Source: DATFCK01 sp963728975
GTDB lineage: Bacteria > Verrucomicrobiota > Verrucomicrobiia > Chthoniobacterales > UBA10450
DNA: 64,000 nt
Assembly (NCBI GenBank): GCA_963728975.1
Contig: CAVSMF010000005.1
Span: forward strand, 62,001-126,000
Direction of reading: 5' to 3'
The position numbers and the translations under genes are program-made. Below, one piece after another: positions 9,426 to 18,882 of this stretch. The notes under the pieces were generated by a model. It did not search any database and was not told the DNA's origin. It saw nothing but the letters and a program-made list of their open reading frames with translations. How positions within the stretch are numbered: position 1 is the stretch's first letter; each line of letters starts with the position of its first letter.

Positions 9426-9446
9426 GTGTGAGACAACATCTCACAC
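9426..9446. other. Perfect short hairpin
   Basis: GTGTGAGA and TCTCACAC form an 8-bp perfect stem around CAACA. It lies between the VOC gene and the next small secreted protein, with no T-run after it. It may be a weak terminator or a protein-binding operator. Confidence 0.45.
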
Positions 9447-9523
9447 AGTAATTTGAGCCGCGAAACTTTCCGATAAACCTGATCGAACGAGAGACGAGAG
9501 ATGTCGGTCAAAGAAAGGCACCT

Positions 9524-9853
9524 ATGAAGATACTCAGGCCGCTTATCGCAATCGCGGTAAGCGCCGGTCTGGCCTCCGGCCTGGACGCCCAATCCCAACA
9601 AGGCAATCGCGAAATCGTCGACATGAACAATCTGCCGGCTGTAGTGTGCAAGGCGCTAACGGCCAAGGCCGCCGACAGCGAAATTCTTCAAGTCGAGAAA
9701 GAGCGCGGGAACGGAAAGACGCTCTACCAGGCGCTGGTAAACAAGGACGGCAGGGAATGGCACATTACGGTCGATGCGAATGGCAAGGACGTAACCAAGC
9801 CCGATCGGGCCGGGAAAAACAAAGCAAAATCCGGCAAGACGAAGGAACCGTGA
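9524..9853 (+). CDS. Small secreted protein, PepSY-like
   Basis: A 109-residue protein with an N-terminal signal peptide (MKILRPLIAIAVSAGLASG). The mature part opens with NLPAVVCKALTAKA and contains a run of alternating strands (LQVEKERGNGKTLYQALVNKDGREWHITVDANG). That pattern matches PepSY-like domains, in which a helix is followed by strands ending in a VDANGKVL-type turn. The C-terminus is lysine-rich (KNKAKSGKTKEP). PepSY-like proteins are periplasmic and proposed to bind or inhibit peptidases; the function here is not established. Confidence 0.6.
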   Translation: MKILRPLIAIAVSAGLASGLDAQSQQGNREIVDMNNLPAVVCKALTAKAADSEILQVEKERGNGKTLYQALVNKDGREWHITVDANGKDVTKPDRAGKNKAKSGKTKEP

Positions 9854-9988
9854 TCCGTTAGGGACGCGGGTTCCAAATCTACGGGAACAGACCATCGCGC
9901 TCTCTCCGGTTCAGCCCCGCCATTGCTCAGGCCGAAGATGACTTGCGGTAAAACTTGAGAAATCTTTCCGTTCAAACAAGTTGTCCCC

Positions 9989-10333
9989 GTGCTCCGAATC
10001 GCAGCCACCCTTTGTTTCTTAGCGGTCGCCCTGGGTGCGTTTGGCGCCCACGCCCTGAAAACAACCCTTGAGAGTCACGGTATGACCGATGTCTGGAACA
10101 AGGCTGTTTTCTACCATTTCATTCATGCGGTCGCATTATTTGCCCTCGCCCTTTTCCGGGCCGAAACCGGACGCGGCGCGGCCTGGCTGTTTGTCGCTGG
10201 AATCGTCTTCTTCAGTGGGAGCCTTTACCTGATGGCCATAACCAACGTCCGCTGGCTTGGGGCCGTTACCCCGCTGGGGGGCCTTTGTTTTTTGGCCGGC
10301 TGGGCCTGGCTCATTTTCGCGCCGCCCCGTTAG
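9989..10333 (+). CDS. DUF423/TMEM256 family membrane protein
   Basis: A 114-residue protein with four hydrophobic helices. The pattern GAFGAHALK near the N-terminus, then YHFIHAVALFAL and later GSLYLMAITNVRWLGAVTPLGG, is the signature of the DUF423 family (YgdD of E. coli, TMEM256 of animals). The start is a GTG at 9989. It is an inner-membrane protein of unknown function, with the usual length for the family. Confidence 0.88.
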   Translation: MLRIAATLCFLAVALGAFGAHALKTTLESHGMTDVWNKAVFYHFIHAVALFALALFRAETGRGAAWLFVAGIVFFSGSLYLMAITNVRWLGAVTPLGGLCFLAGWAWLIFAPPR

Positions 10334-10431
10334 CGGGAACGGCCAAAACGTCAGGCACCGGCAAGATTTGCCAGCGACACAATTTCAGATGGCCTTATTG
10401 TCCCGGGCGATTAATCTAACTAGGTAACCAG

Positions 10432-11937
10432 ATGTTTAGCGCGTTGCTCGAAACGCCGAGAGCGGCCATCACGGTGCTGGTGTTCATCGCGACTTTCCTT
10501 GTCGCGCTGACAAGCGGCCGCTTCTTGAAACGGCGGGCCGGCGTCCAACTTGGCATTCTCTTCCGGCTTTTTTGCCTGGCTGTCGCCTTCTACGCCGCCC
10601 TCGCCTTTTACGGGGTGCAATCCGACTGGCGCAATCACGTTGGCGCTATTGTCATCCTCCTGAGCACCGCGCTCCTGATCGCATTAGTCGATCGCTACGT
10701 ATGGGATCTTTATTTCGAGCAGAAAAGACAAACCCCCATCCCGCACTTTCCCCGGCAGCTGGTCGCCCTCCTGATTTTTCTGGTCGCGCTCTTGTCCGTG
10801 CTCTGGTACGGGTATCATGCCGGCCGCTGGCTAACCGGTCTGCTGGCCACCTCCGGCATTTTCGCCATCATCCTCGGGTTAGCCGGACAAAACCTGCTCG
10901 GCGGCATCATCGCCGGGGTTTCGTTGCAACTCAATCGCCCCTACAAAGTCGGAGACTGGCTGCAAGTAGGCGATCGGTTTGCCGAAGTGATGGAGATCAA
11001 CTGGCGTTCCACCCGGTTGTGCACGAACGACAACATCTACCTCGACATTCCGAACAACGAGATCATTCGGCAAACGATCGTCAATCTCCATTATCCTTCC
11101 GAGCTCCACGCCATGCGCATTCGCGTAGGCGTCGATTACAATACACCCCCTAACCGGGTCAAAGACGCGTTGGTTCGGGCCGCCTCCACCGCCAACGGTG
11201 TTCTGGCCGATCCCGTGGTAAAGGTTTTCCTGGTTGAATTCGGCGATTTCTCCATGACTTACGAAATCAAGTTCTACATGGGCAATCACGCCCGGATCAA
11301 CCAGATCAACGATGCGATTCGCACCAACATCTGGTACGAATTCAAGCGGCAGCGCATCAAAATTCCCTTTCCTATCCGCACTTTGCAGATGGAGCGCCGC
11401 TCGCCCGCCCCGATTCCGGAAGGCCACGACGAAGCCCGGGCCATCCTCCGGGGCGACCCGCTTTTTCAGTGCCTGTCCGATGACCAGATCGATATGCTGG
11501 TCAACCGATCCCGTCTCAACCACTTTGGCCGGGGCGAACGGCTGATCGAAGAAGGCGCCGAGGGCGATTCCATGTTCGTTTTGTTGCGGGGCGTGGTTCA
11601 GGTGTCGGTTTCGAAAAACGGAAGCGCACTTCCGATCGCGACACTGAATGAAGGGGATTGTTTCGGAGAAATGTCCCTGCTGACGGGCGAGCGCCGCAGC
11701 GCCACCGTCCGCGCCCAGGGGGATTGTTACGTAATGGAGATTGGTAAACGAGTAATGGGCGAAATCATTCACGAATCGCCCGATTGTTTGCAGCAGTTGA
11801 GTGAGATTCTGGCTACGCGCAAACTGGAAACTGAAGGTATCATTAAAGAAGCTTCGGATTCCGGGCTGGAGACGGACAAAGAACGGGAGTACCGAGCCAC
11901 ATTTCTGGCAAAACTCCGCCAGTTTTTTGCGCTATGA
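10432..11937 (+). CDS. MscS-family channel with C-terminal cyclic-nucleotide-binding domain
   Basis: A 501-residue membrane protein. Four hydrophobic helices cover residues about 5-150, and the pore-lining helix and beta domain of MscS follow (GIFAIILGLAGQNLLGGIIAGV, then RPYKVGDWLQVGD and a vestibule domain to about residue 320). From about residue 340 there is a cNMP-binding beta-roll: GERLIEEGAEGDSMFVLLRG, then LNEGDCFGEMSLLTGERRSATV, the phosphate-binding cassette pattern. Related channels open with membrane tension and can be gated by cAMP or cGMP. No adenylate or guanylate cyclase is seen in the window. The ATG at 10432 is preceded by a weak ACTAGG. Confidence 0.9.
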   Translation: MFSALLETPRAAITVLVFIATFLVALTSGRFLKRRAGVQLGILFRLFCLAVAFYAALAFYGVQSDWRNHVGAIVILLSTALLIALVDRYVWDLYFEQKRQTPIPHFPRQLVALLIFLVALLSVLWYGYHAGRWLTGLLATSGIFAIILGLAGQNLLGGIIAGVSLQLNRPYKVGDWLQVGDRFAEVMEINWRSTRLCTNDNIYLDIPNNEIIRQTIVNLHYPSELHAMRIRVGVDYNTPPNRVKDALVRAASTANGVLADPVVKVFLVEFGDFSMTYEIKFYMGNHARINQINDAIRTNIWYEFKRQRIKIPFPIRTLQMERRSPAPIPEGHDEARAILRGDPLFQCLSDDQIDMLVNRSRLNHFGRGERLIEEGAEGDSMFVLLRGVVQVSVSKNGSALPIATLNEGDCFGEMSLLTGERRSATVRAQGDCYVMEIGKRVMGEIIHESPDCLQQLSEILATRKLETEGIIKEASDSGLETDKEREYRATFLAKLRQFFAL

Positions 11938-12183
11938 AAAGGCGACGGTATCGCGGGTAATCCGCAGATTTCCGGCCCCCCAAATTCCCTCACAGATTTC
12001 TGGGTTCACTCCGGGCAAGTCTTGGACGTCGCTTCCAGATCAAAAAGAAATCTGCGTCAATCTGTGTAGTCCGTGGATGACTAGCGAACTCCTCCGCTCA
12101 AGCCCCAGCAACGGTCCCGCCCGGCAAATATCCGTTGCCAGCCGCGTAATTCTTCATAAACTCCAGCGCTTTACCGCGCGACC

Positions 12184-14259
12184 ATGACGATTCTTGCGTT
12201 AGACCTCCTCAAATCCGGCATCTCGCTCTCGATGTTGTGCGCCGTGCTCGGATTGGTGTTCGCATTTCTTCTGATTGCCAAGGTCCTCAAAGCTTCGCCC
12301 GGTAACGAACGGATGCGGCAGATTTCGGCGGCAGTTCAGGAGGGGGCCAAGGCTTACCTGCGCCGCCAGGTGGTCACTATCAGTGCAATTGCCGCTGTTC
12401 TGTTCGTTCTTCTTTTCGTTTTCAAGGATCACGCTACCGCCGTCGGGTTTTTGATTGGCGCTTCCTGTTCGCTCGGAGCCGGTTATATCGGCATGCGCAT
12501 CGCCGTGGTGGCCAACGCCCGGGTGACCCAGGCCGCGACCGTCTCCCGGGCGATGGCGCTGCGCGTGGCTTTCAACGGGGGGGCGGTTACCGGCTTGCTC
12601 GTGGTCGGGCTCGCTCTTCTTGCCGTGGGATTATTCTACACCCTGGGCGTCCGCATGATTGGCCAGGATAACGCCGTTCGCAGCCTGGTCGGGCTCGCGC
12701 TCGGGGCAAGCTTGATCAGTGTTTTCGCCAGGTTGGGCGGCGGGATTTACACCAAAGCTGCCGATGTCGGCGCCGATCTTGTCGGAAAACTTGAAAAGAA
12801 TCTCGAGGAAGACGATCCGCGAAATCCGGCCACCATCGCCGATAATGTGGGCGATAATGTGGGCGATTGCGCGGGAATGGCCGCGGACGTGTTCGAAACT
12901 TACGCGGTGAGTTTGATCGGCGCGATCCTGGTTGGCGCCCTGACCCTGGCTGGAAATCCGGCCGCTCTTGTTTATCCGTTTGTTCTCGGAGGCATCTCCG
13001 TTCTGGGCGCGGTCCTGGGGATTTTCTTCGTGAACGTTGCCGGCGGAAAACCGGCCACGGTGTTAATGGGCGGGGTCGGTGCCAGCGCGGTTGTTTCCGC
13101 GATTCTGTTCTGGCCGGCCACCCACAGACTTTTCCCGAATGGGATCACGATTGAGGGGGTCGACCGTTCGCCGACCGATCTCTATATAGCGTCGCTCATC
13201 GGGCTGGTGATGACGGCGGTTGTGGTTGTAATAACCAATTATTATACCTCGATGCGGTATCGGCCCGTGCAAAAGATCGCGCGGGCCTCGGAAACCGGGC
13301 ACGCCACCAATATCATTGCCGGGCTTGCCGTGGGCCAGCACGCCACCGCTCTGCCGGTGGGCTTCATCGGGATCGCAATTCTATTGAGCTATAACTTCGG
13401 CGGCCTCTACGGAATCGCGATCGCGGTCATGGCCATGTTGTCCATGGCCGGAATTATCATTTCGCTCGATGCTTTTGGTCCAATTACAGACAACGCCGGC
13501 GGCATCGCGGTTATGAGCCATTTGCCGAAGGAGGTGCGGGGAGTTACCGACGAACTGGACGCGGTGGGCAACACCATGAAAGCGGTTACAAAAGGCTATG
13601 CCATCGCCTCCGCCGGTTTGGCTGCCCTGGTATTGTTCGGTTCCTACGTCGAGGAGCTCAAGGCCCACGTGACGCGCAACGGCAAACCGTTCACCTTCCA
13701 GTTCTCGCTCACCGAACCGAAGATCGTCATTGGCCTGTTTATCGGCGGCCTCCTGCCATTCGTCTTTACTGCCTTCAGCATGGACGCGGTCGGCAAGGCT
13801 GCCGGCGCGGTCGTTCGCGAAGTCCGGCGCCAGTTGCAGCTGAAACCGGGGATTCTGACCGGGCAGGACACACCTGAATACGGGACGTGTGTGGATATTG
13901 TGACCAAGGCGGCTTTGCGCGAGATGATTGTGCCCGCGCTCCTGCCTCTGGCGTTTGTGGTCCTGGTCGCAGTGATCAAGCCGCTGGGGCCGGTCGTGCT
14001 TGGAGGCATGCTCGTAGGCACCATCGTCACCGGCCTGTTTGTCGCCATCGCCATGACCTCGAGCGGCGGGGCCTGGGATAACGCCAAGAAATTTATCGAG
14101 GAAGGAAATTTCGGCGGCAAAGGTTCCTTTGCTCACCAAGCGGCTGTGACCGGAGATACGGTGGGCGATCCTTACAAAGACACGGCCGGTCCCGCTATCA
14201 ATCCGATGATCAAAGTGGTCAATATCGTTGCCATTTTAATCATTCCTATTTTCTTTTAG
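12184..14259 (+). CDS. hppA: Membrane-bound H+-translocating pyrophosphatase
   Basis: A 691-residue integral membrane protein that couples pyrophosphate hydrolysis to proton pumping. The active-site loop is intact: GGGIYTKAADVGADLVGKLE, then DPRNPATIADNVGDNVGD, giving the Asp-rich Mg-PPi site. A later block reads DNAGGIAVM followed by DAVGNTMKAVTKGYAIASAG. In this family a Lys after GNT(T/M) marks K+-independent enzymes, while K+-dependent enzymes have Ala; this one has Lys. The C-terminal GDTVGDPYKDTAGPAINPMIK is also conserved. It most likely regenerates a proton gradient from biosynthetic PPi. No good Shine-Dalgarno is seen before the ATG. Confidence 0.95.
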   Translation: MTILALDLLKSGISLSMLCAVLGLVFAFLLIAKVLKASPGNERMRQISAAVQEGAKAYLRRQVVTISAIAAVLFVLLFVFKDHATAVGFLIGASCSLGAGYIGMRIAVVANARVTQAATVSRAMALRVAFNGGAVTGLLVVGLALLAVGLFYTLGVRMIGQDNAVRSLVGLALGASLISVFARLGGGIYTKAADVGADLVGKLEKNLEEDDPRNPATIADNVGDNVGDCAGMAADVFETYAVSLIGAILVGALTLAGNPAALVYPFVLGGISVLGAVLGIFFVNVAGGKPATVLMGGVGASAVVSAILFWPATHRLFPNGITIEGVDRSPTDLYIASLIGLVMTAVVVVITNYYTSMRYRPVQKIARASETGHATNIIAGLAVGQHATALPVGFIGIAILLSYNFGGLYGIAIAVMAMLSMAGIIISLDAFGPITDNAGGIAVMSHLPKEVRGVTDELDAVGNTMKAVTKGYAIASAGLAALVLFGSYVEELKAHVTRNGKPFTFQFSLTEPKIVIGLFIGGLLPFVFTAFSMDAVGKAAGAVVREVRRQLQLKPGILTGQDTPEYGTCVDIVTKAALREMIVPALLPLAFVVLVAVIKPLGPVVLGGMLVGTIVTGLFVAIAMTSSGGAWDNAKKFIEEGNFGGKGSFAHQAAVTGDTVGDPYKDTAGPAINPMIKVVNIVAILIIPIFF

Positions 14260-14327
14260 TAATCTTCGCGGACCTGTAAGGTCGGGGTTGTTCGCGCCAG
14301 CAACGCGTTCGATCAACCGTTATCGCC

Positions 14328-14717
14328 ATGGAGACAAACCGCGATTTTCACATTGTTGCTTCACAGCCCGGCTTCCGAAAAGACGGTCTGGCCAAGCCTG
14401 ACCCGGGCGCTACTCCGTTCAAGATCGTCATCGATCCCAAACTGCGGCTCGACCTGCGCAGAGCATTGATCGAGCTGATCGATTATCACGACGAAGCCCT
14501 CGCGGAAAATTTTGCCGAGGGCAAACTGATCCTGGACTCGTACAAGGAATACATCGAGCTCTTCGCCCGGAGCTTGAAAGAAACAATGGAAAGCCGGGAG
14601 GGGGTCTCGTATCTGCTCCGATCCGTCGGGTTCGATGTGCGTCCGGAAGAAATCAATCTCCATCCCGAATTGCGGTGGAAGAAAGGGCCCGGCCCGTTTG
14701 GGTCCACTCTGTTGTGA
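14328..14717 (+). CDS. Conserved-looking hypothetical protein
   Basis: A 129-residue soluble, mostly helical protein with no signal peptide or membrane segment. I do not recognise the family. The core is acidic and amphipathic (LIELIDYHDEALAENFAEGKL) and the end is basic (RWKKGPGPFGSTLL). It lies 68 bases after hppA on the same strand; a shared transcript is possible but nothing ties it to pyrophosphate metabolism. Codon use matches neighbouring genes, which supports it being a real gene. Confidence 0.5.
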   Translation: METNRDFHIVASQPGFRKDGLAKPDPGATPFKIVIDPKLRLDLRRALIELIDYHDEALAENFAEGKLILDSYKEYIELFARSLKETMESREGVSYLLRSVGFDVRPEEINLHPELRWKKGPGPFGSTLL

Positions 14718-14801
14718 ACGCCAGAAAGTAGAAGCGGTGTCCCCGCCGCTTCCCCCCAAGCCTGACGCGACCAGAGATCGCGTCTACTTTTAGTAGACCC
14801 T

Positions 14802-14947
14802 GGAGGGCGTCCGCGCCGTCGGCGCCCAGCGAGGAATCCCTAATTGAATGAATCCATCCGATTGCTCCAGGCCCAGGCTGGAGCCAAAACAATCCGCAAC
14901 CCGCTTTTGCCAATCTTGACCGGGCGCCGACAGCGCGGACGCCCTCC
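14802..14947. repeat. Inverted repeat, 26-base arms
   Basis: Arms at 14802-14827 (GGAGGGCGTCCGCGCCGTCG...) and 14922-14947 are inverted complements with one mismatch in 26, around a 94-base spacer. It lies between convergent genes (14717 and 14997) and may stop transcription from both sides. No T-run is visible. Confidence 0.65.
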
Positions 14948-14996
14948 AAATAATGGCGCGCTCAGCTCCGCGTGCCCGCCCTAACGTCATTTCAGA

Positions 14997-16733
14997 TCAC
15001 TTGCCTGACGCCTTAATCAACTCGCGTTCCTCCGGCCTGAGTTTGTCCGGGGCAATGGTTTTAATGATTCCCTGCGCGGCATCCGAATCATCGTTCGCTA
15101 TTAAGGTCGCGGCGTAAACTGCCCGCCACGCCATTGGAGTATTCTCCCATTCGATCGGCGGCGCTCCGGCTGGCCCTTTAAATTGGGCGAAAGCCAGGCC
15201 CGGATCGCGTTTCCGGAGATAACCCAACGCCGCCGTAACCCGGAAGGAGAGGCGCTCCGGGTGTTTCTCCACCAATTGCGCCGCAACCGCCAGATTTTCG
15301 TCCACCTTACGGCCTGCCAGAAGATCGAGATAGGCAAGCTGATCCACCGCATTCGGATCGTTCGGAGCAAGCGCGGCAATCTTTTCCGCAGCCGCCCTTT
15401 GCAACCCCAAATCTCCCTGGCGGACGCTCAGACGTTGGGCCCCCAGGTAGGCGAACGAGGCGTAGTCGGGAAACTTCGCCAATTGATCGTAGGCTTTCAA
15501 TGCCACCTCGGGCGCGCGGCTTTGCTCCGCAAAATTGGCCACAAAACGCAGTTTCAACGGGTCGCCAAAGGCGAAGGAAATTGCATGAGTCCAATGCGAC
15601 TCCGCATCGAGCGATTGACCTTGCTCCTGGGCGCTGCGGGCGCGGAAGCTTTCCAGGACCGAAGGGTCGAGGGTTATGTCCGGGGAGGCGAGCAAGTTAT
15701 CTATTTCGCTCCATCGCTGCAGATTAGCCAGGGCGTCGAGCCGGACCATCAAAAGCTGATTATTTTGCACGGCCCGTTCAATCGAGAATAACGAAAGAAC
15801 ACGGCCCGATTGCTGATGCATGTTCAACCACCGGCCCAAATCGACCAGGTCCTTCGGCTCGCTCCGATTCCAGCGGGCTACCGTTTGATCGAAAACGCTG
15901 TTTGCATTTTCCGGCTCGAGTTGCAGACGCAAATCGGCGGCCAGCAAGTCGTCCGTGATGCCCGACAGATGGAGGCTGAGCAGAATTTTCAGGGCCCGCT
16001 GTTCTTCTTCCTTCGACAAATCGGGCGCTCGGGCCAACGCCTCGACCGCGGTTTGGCGGACGGGACCCGGCTTGGATGCGATATCCCAAAGGATGTGGCG
16101 CGCTTCCGCGCGTTCCTGGGGATCAGTCGATTCGGCCAGCAACTCGGCCACGCGAAATTGGGCCAGGGCGTCGTTAGGCGACCTTTTTACCGCCAGCCGG
16201 GCAAAGGTCAGGGCTTTGCTTCTTTCGCCGACAGTTCGGGCGTAACGGGAGGCGAGCTCGAGCGTTTTGGCATCGAGAGCTGTCTTGAGCAGATTCTCAA
16301 TTACGCTTTCGGCAACTTTCCGGCGACCGGCTGCCAAAAGCTGATCGGCGTACTCCTGGCGGTCGGCCACCGTCCGGCTTGGGCTCTTGGCGACTTGCTC
16401 CCACAAATCAACCGCTTCAGGCCGATCCAGCCGCGATGCCAGTTTGGCAGCTCCTTTAAGCGCAGGATATCCCAATGGATCCAATTGCAATGCAGCCCGG
16501 TATTTGTCCGCCGCTTCTTTCCATTTCCCCGCATTTGCCAGCCGGTCGGCAACCGCCGCAACCTGGGCCGAACGCCGGGCTTTGAGCCAATGGTAAGACG
16601 GTTTGGCGCCAACTACGAAAAGAAGCATCAGCGCGAGAATAGCGGACCCGACCAAAAGCCGTTTCCTCCGAACGACCGGCCGTTTCCGCCGGTGGCGGCG
16701 GGACTCGGTCTCTTTTGGTTCTTGCCTGGTCAC
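14997..16733 (-). CDS. Membrane-anchored TPR-repeat protein
   Basis: A 578-residue protein with a very basic N-terminus (RRHRRKRPVVRRKRLL), one transmembrane helix at about residues 27-45, and then a long all-helical region of tetratricopeptide-like repeats (ADRLANAGKWKEAADKYRAA, GLQRAAAEKIAALAPNDPNA). The topology suggests the repeats face the periplasm. Tetratricopeptide arrays bind other proteins; similar proteins are often encoded near exopolysaccharide or exosortase clusters. A PEP-CTERM-like protein gene is divergent from it at 17153, but no exosortase is present in the window. Confidence 0.72.
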   Translation of the reverse strand: MTRQEPKETESRRHRRKRPVVRRKRLLVGSAILALMLLFVVGAKPSYHWLKARRSAQVAAVADRLANAGKWKEAADKYRAALQLDPLGYPALKGAAKLASRLDRPEAVDLWEQVAKSPSRTVADRQEYADQLLAAGRRKVAESVIENLLKTALDAKTLELASRYARTVGERSKALTFARLAVKRSPNDALAQFRVAELLAESTDPQERAEARHILWDIASKPGPVRQTAVEALARAPDLSKEEEQRALKILLSLHLSGITDDLLAADLRLQLEPENANSVFDQTVARWNRSEPKDLVDLGRWLNMHQQSGRVLSLFSIERAVQNNQLLMVRLDALANLQRWSEIDNLLASPDITLDPSVLESFRARSAQEQGQSLDAESHWTHAISFAFGDPLKLRFVANFAEQSRAPEVALKAYDQLAKFPDYASFAYLGAQRLSVRQGDLGLQRAAAEKIAALAPNDPNAVDQLAYLDLLAGRKVDENLAVAAQLVEKHPERLSFRVTAALGYLRKRDPGLAFAQFKGPAGAPPIEWENTPMAWRAVYAATLIANDDSDAAQGIIKTIAPDKLRPEERELIKASGK

Positions 16734-17152
16734 CTCTTAATAAACCCCGGAACCGGGGTGCTCAACACAACCATTTCAGCCCTGCTTGGTCCTTCTCTGT
16801 TTCGCTCAATCTACATCGCCAGCATCGGTCAGCCGAGCCTATTTTCGCCGTTCCGGGCAGCGCTCCTCGGCCAAATCGCATGGCTTTAGGAGACTGTTGA
16901 AAAGCCGGGGTGGCGCTATATCGGGCCAGGACGCCGAAACTCTCGCGGCCTGAGGCCCCTCCCACATTTCCCTGGCGCCCGGGAGGTGGTTTCAGAGTGG
17001 GAGGGGCCTTTGGCCGCGAGAATTCTTCCGCTCTGCCCAGCGAGGGTTTGCCCACGACGAGATTGATCCCGCGCCTTGCCCCTAAACACGTACAATTTTT
17101 ATTGACTCGGGCGGCCAAAATCTTCAACATCGCGCCCAAGTCCAGGATTTGT
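16734..17152. other. Divergent intergenic region with inverted repeat
   Basis: These 419 bases separate the TPR gene (minus) from the secreted-protein gene (plus) and should hold both promoters. An inverted repeat lies at 16942-17020. The plus-strand frame is open through part of this region, but its sequence has no protein character, so I start the downstream gene at 17153. Confidence 0.5.
16942..17020. repeat. Inverted repeat with 24-base arms
   Basis: Arms 16942-16965 (CTCGCGGCCTGAGGCCCCTC...) and 16997-17020 (...GGGCCTTTGGCCGCGAG) are inverted complements with about 22 of 24 matching. It is a member of the dispersed palindrome population in this genome. Confidence 0.65.
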
Positions 17153-17728
17153 ATGAGGAAACCCTATCTACTGCTCTCGTTGTTGATCGTCGCCGCCGTC
17201 GGGCCAATTCGTGCCGATGTGATCCCCAGCCTTTCTTCCACGTCGCCCGTCGGGGCGAATTTTACGTGGAACTACTCCACCAACGTCACCGTCGATCAGA
17301 TGGTGCAACCGGGCGACTTCTTCACCATATACGATTTCGGAAGCTTTCTGCCCGGCTCTAATTCGCAGCCGACAGGTTGGTCCTTCTCGGCTTCGCTGAC
17401 TGGATTGAACCCGTCTCTGGTGTTGCCGACTGACAACCCTTCGCTCCTCAATCTGACCTGGGTGTATAACGGCTCGACTCCGATAAATGGCTCTGCCTTG
17501 CTCGGCACCTTCTCCATAGTCACCAATACCAACCAGCTTCGGACATCCGATTTCGCGGCGGAAGCAACCCGCGTTTCCGGGCCGAATGCCGGCACCAAAA
17601 TCGATAATGTCGGCACCATCTCAGTCCCTGTTCCGGAAGTGCCAGCCCTGTTCCCGGTCCTCGGCCTGTGTGGCGCTCTGATTGCCTCCCGCATCCCCTC
17701 CTATTTGCGCCGGCGCAAAACCGCCTGA
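17153..17728 (+). CDS. Secreted protein with PEP-CTERM-like sorting tail
   Basis: A 191-residue protein. The ATG at 17153 is preceded by CCAGGATTTGT, a fair ribosome-binding site, and starts a signal peptide (MRKPYLLLSLLIVAAVGPIR). The mature part is Ser/Thr/Asn-rich and beta-like. The C-terminus reads PVPEVPALFPVLGLCGALI and ends in a basic cluster RRRKTA. A VPE-type motif, one hydrophobic helix and a terminal basic patch is the layout of PEP-CTERM substrates of exosortases. A strong terminator follows. Its role is unknown; such proteins are usually exported to the outer surface or matrix. Confidence 0.72.
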   Translation: MRKPYLLLSLLIVAAVGPIRADVIPSLSSTSPVGANFTWNYSTNVTVDQMVQPGDFFTIYDFGSFLPGSNSQPTGWSFSASLTGLNPSLVLPTDNPSLLNLTWVYNGSTPINGSALLGTFSIVTNTNQLRTSDFAAEATRVSGPNAGTKIDNVGTISVPVPEVPALFPVLGLCGALIASRIPSYLRRRKTA

Positions 17729-17752
17729 AACAATCTCCTGATATTTTCCTGA

Positions 17753-17787
17753 AAGGGCCACCCGGAACGCCGCGGTGGCCTTTTTCT
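17753..17787 (+). terminator. Rho-independent terminator of the secreted-protein gene
   Basis: GGCCACC (17756-17762) pairs with GGTGGCC (17774-17780), with an inner CGG/CCG pairing, followed at once by TTTTTCTTT. It sits 25 bases after the stop codon of the gene ending at 17728. Confidence 0.88.
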
Positions 17788-17863
17788 TTCCTGACAGCGC
17801 GTAAACACATCAAAAAGACTTGGTAACGCCCCGGTTAGGTGCAATTATCTGGCCCTCTCTTCC

Positions 17864-18793
17864 ATGGCAACTGTGTCGTCAGTTCCGGTCCGATTGAAGT
17901 TTTGGGGAGTGCGCGGTTCCATCCCGGTGCCGGGTCCCGAAACATTGCGCTACGGGGGAAACACCACCTGCGTCGAAGTCCGGGCCGACGGCGAAGTCAT
18001 TGTCCTCGACGCCGGCACCGGCATACGCGGCCTCGGTGCCGCCCTGGAAAAGGAATTTGGTTCGCGCCCGATCAAGATCTCTCTCTTGATCACTCACATG
18101 CACTGGGATCATATCCAGGGATTTCCCTTTTTTCTTCCTTCGTATAACGACAAGAACCTGGTCCGGATCTTTGGCTATGACGGCACCGACGCCGGATTGC
18201 GCGACATCTTCATCGGCCAGATGGCGACGCCCTTCTTTCCGGTAAAACTGGACGATTTACCGGGGAGAATCGTCATCAAAACGCTCAATACCAACCATTT
18301 CAAGATCGGGAAAGTAAACATCGAATCCAAGGTGTTGAATCATCCCGGCGTTTGCGTGGGTTACCGGCTGAATACGTCACGGGGATCGATTGCCTTCCTT
18401 CCTGATAACGAACCGTACGACGCCTACAAGATTCACTCTCCCCATCATCGATTGCTCAGCCCCGAGCAAACCCAGCTCAGAGCCATGGAAGGACGGGCCG
18501 ACCTGGTCAAATTCCTGGATGGCTGTGACGTTCTTATCCTGGATACCCAGTACACGGACGAAGAGTACAAGAGCCATATGGGATGGGGGCACGGCTGGTT
18601 GAGCGCAGCGGTGGCCCTCGGCCGGGATGCCCACGTTCGTAAGCTGATTCTGTTTCATCACGATCCGGAACATAGCGACGACGAGTTGGATCAGATGGTA
18701 AAAACAGCCCAGGCTCTTGCCGCCAAAACCGGCAAGTCTTTGCAGGTAGTTGGAGCGCACGAGGGCGACGAGTTTGTCCTCGACGGAAAATAA
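17864..18793 (+). CDS. MBL-fold metallo-hydrolase
   Basis: A 309-residue metallo-beta-lactamase-fold protein. It opens with VRLKFWGVRGSIPVPGP and YGGNTTCVEV, typical of a family often annotated near phosphodiesterase- or CheY-associated MBL proteins, and contains the metal motif THMHWDHIQG (HxHxDH). Later blocks SIAFLPDNEP, LILDTQY, GHGW and FHHDPEHSDDE provide the remaining candidate ligands. It should bind two metal ions and hydrolyse a phosphodiester or related bond; the substrate is unknown. It is a stand-alone gene ending about 90 bases before the tRNA. Confidence 0.85.
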   Translation: MATVSSVPVRLKFWGVRGSIPVPGPETLRYGGNTTCVEVRADGEVIVLDAGTGIRGLGAALEKEFGSRPIKISLLITHMHWDHIQGFPFFLPSYNDKNLVRIFGYDGTDAGLRDIFIGQMATPFFPVKLDDLPGRIVIKTLNTNHFKIGKVNIESKVLNHPGVCVGYRLNTSRGSIAFLPDNEPYDAYKIHSPHHRLLSPEQTQLRAMEGRADLVKFLDGCDVLILDTQYTDEEYKSHMGWGHGWLSAAVALGRDAHVRKLILFHHDPEHSDDELDQMVKTAQALAAKTGKSLQVVGAHEGDEFVLDGK

Positions 18794-18882
18794 GCGCTCG
18801 GGAAATCGGATCGGGACCCCGAATCCAATCGTTCCTGAGCAGTTGCGGATCGAGAAAATTCGGCCTTAATTTCCTCCTCGTT

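Noticed and set aside
12184..14259. Na+-pumping, K+-dependent pyrophosphatase
   Set aside because: The GNT(M)K motif has Lys, which marks the K+-independent, proton-pumping group.
16910..17152. N-terminal extension of the PEP-CTERM-like protein
   Set aside because: The frame is open, but it runs through an inverted repeat and has no protein character. The signal peptide begins at 17153.
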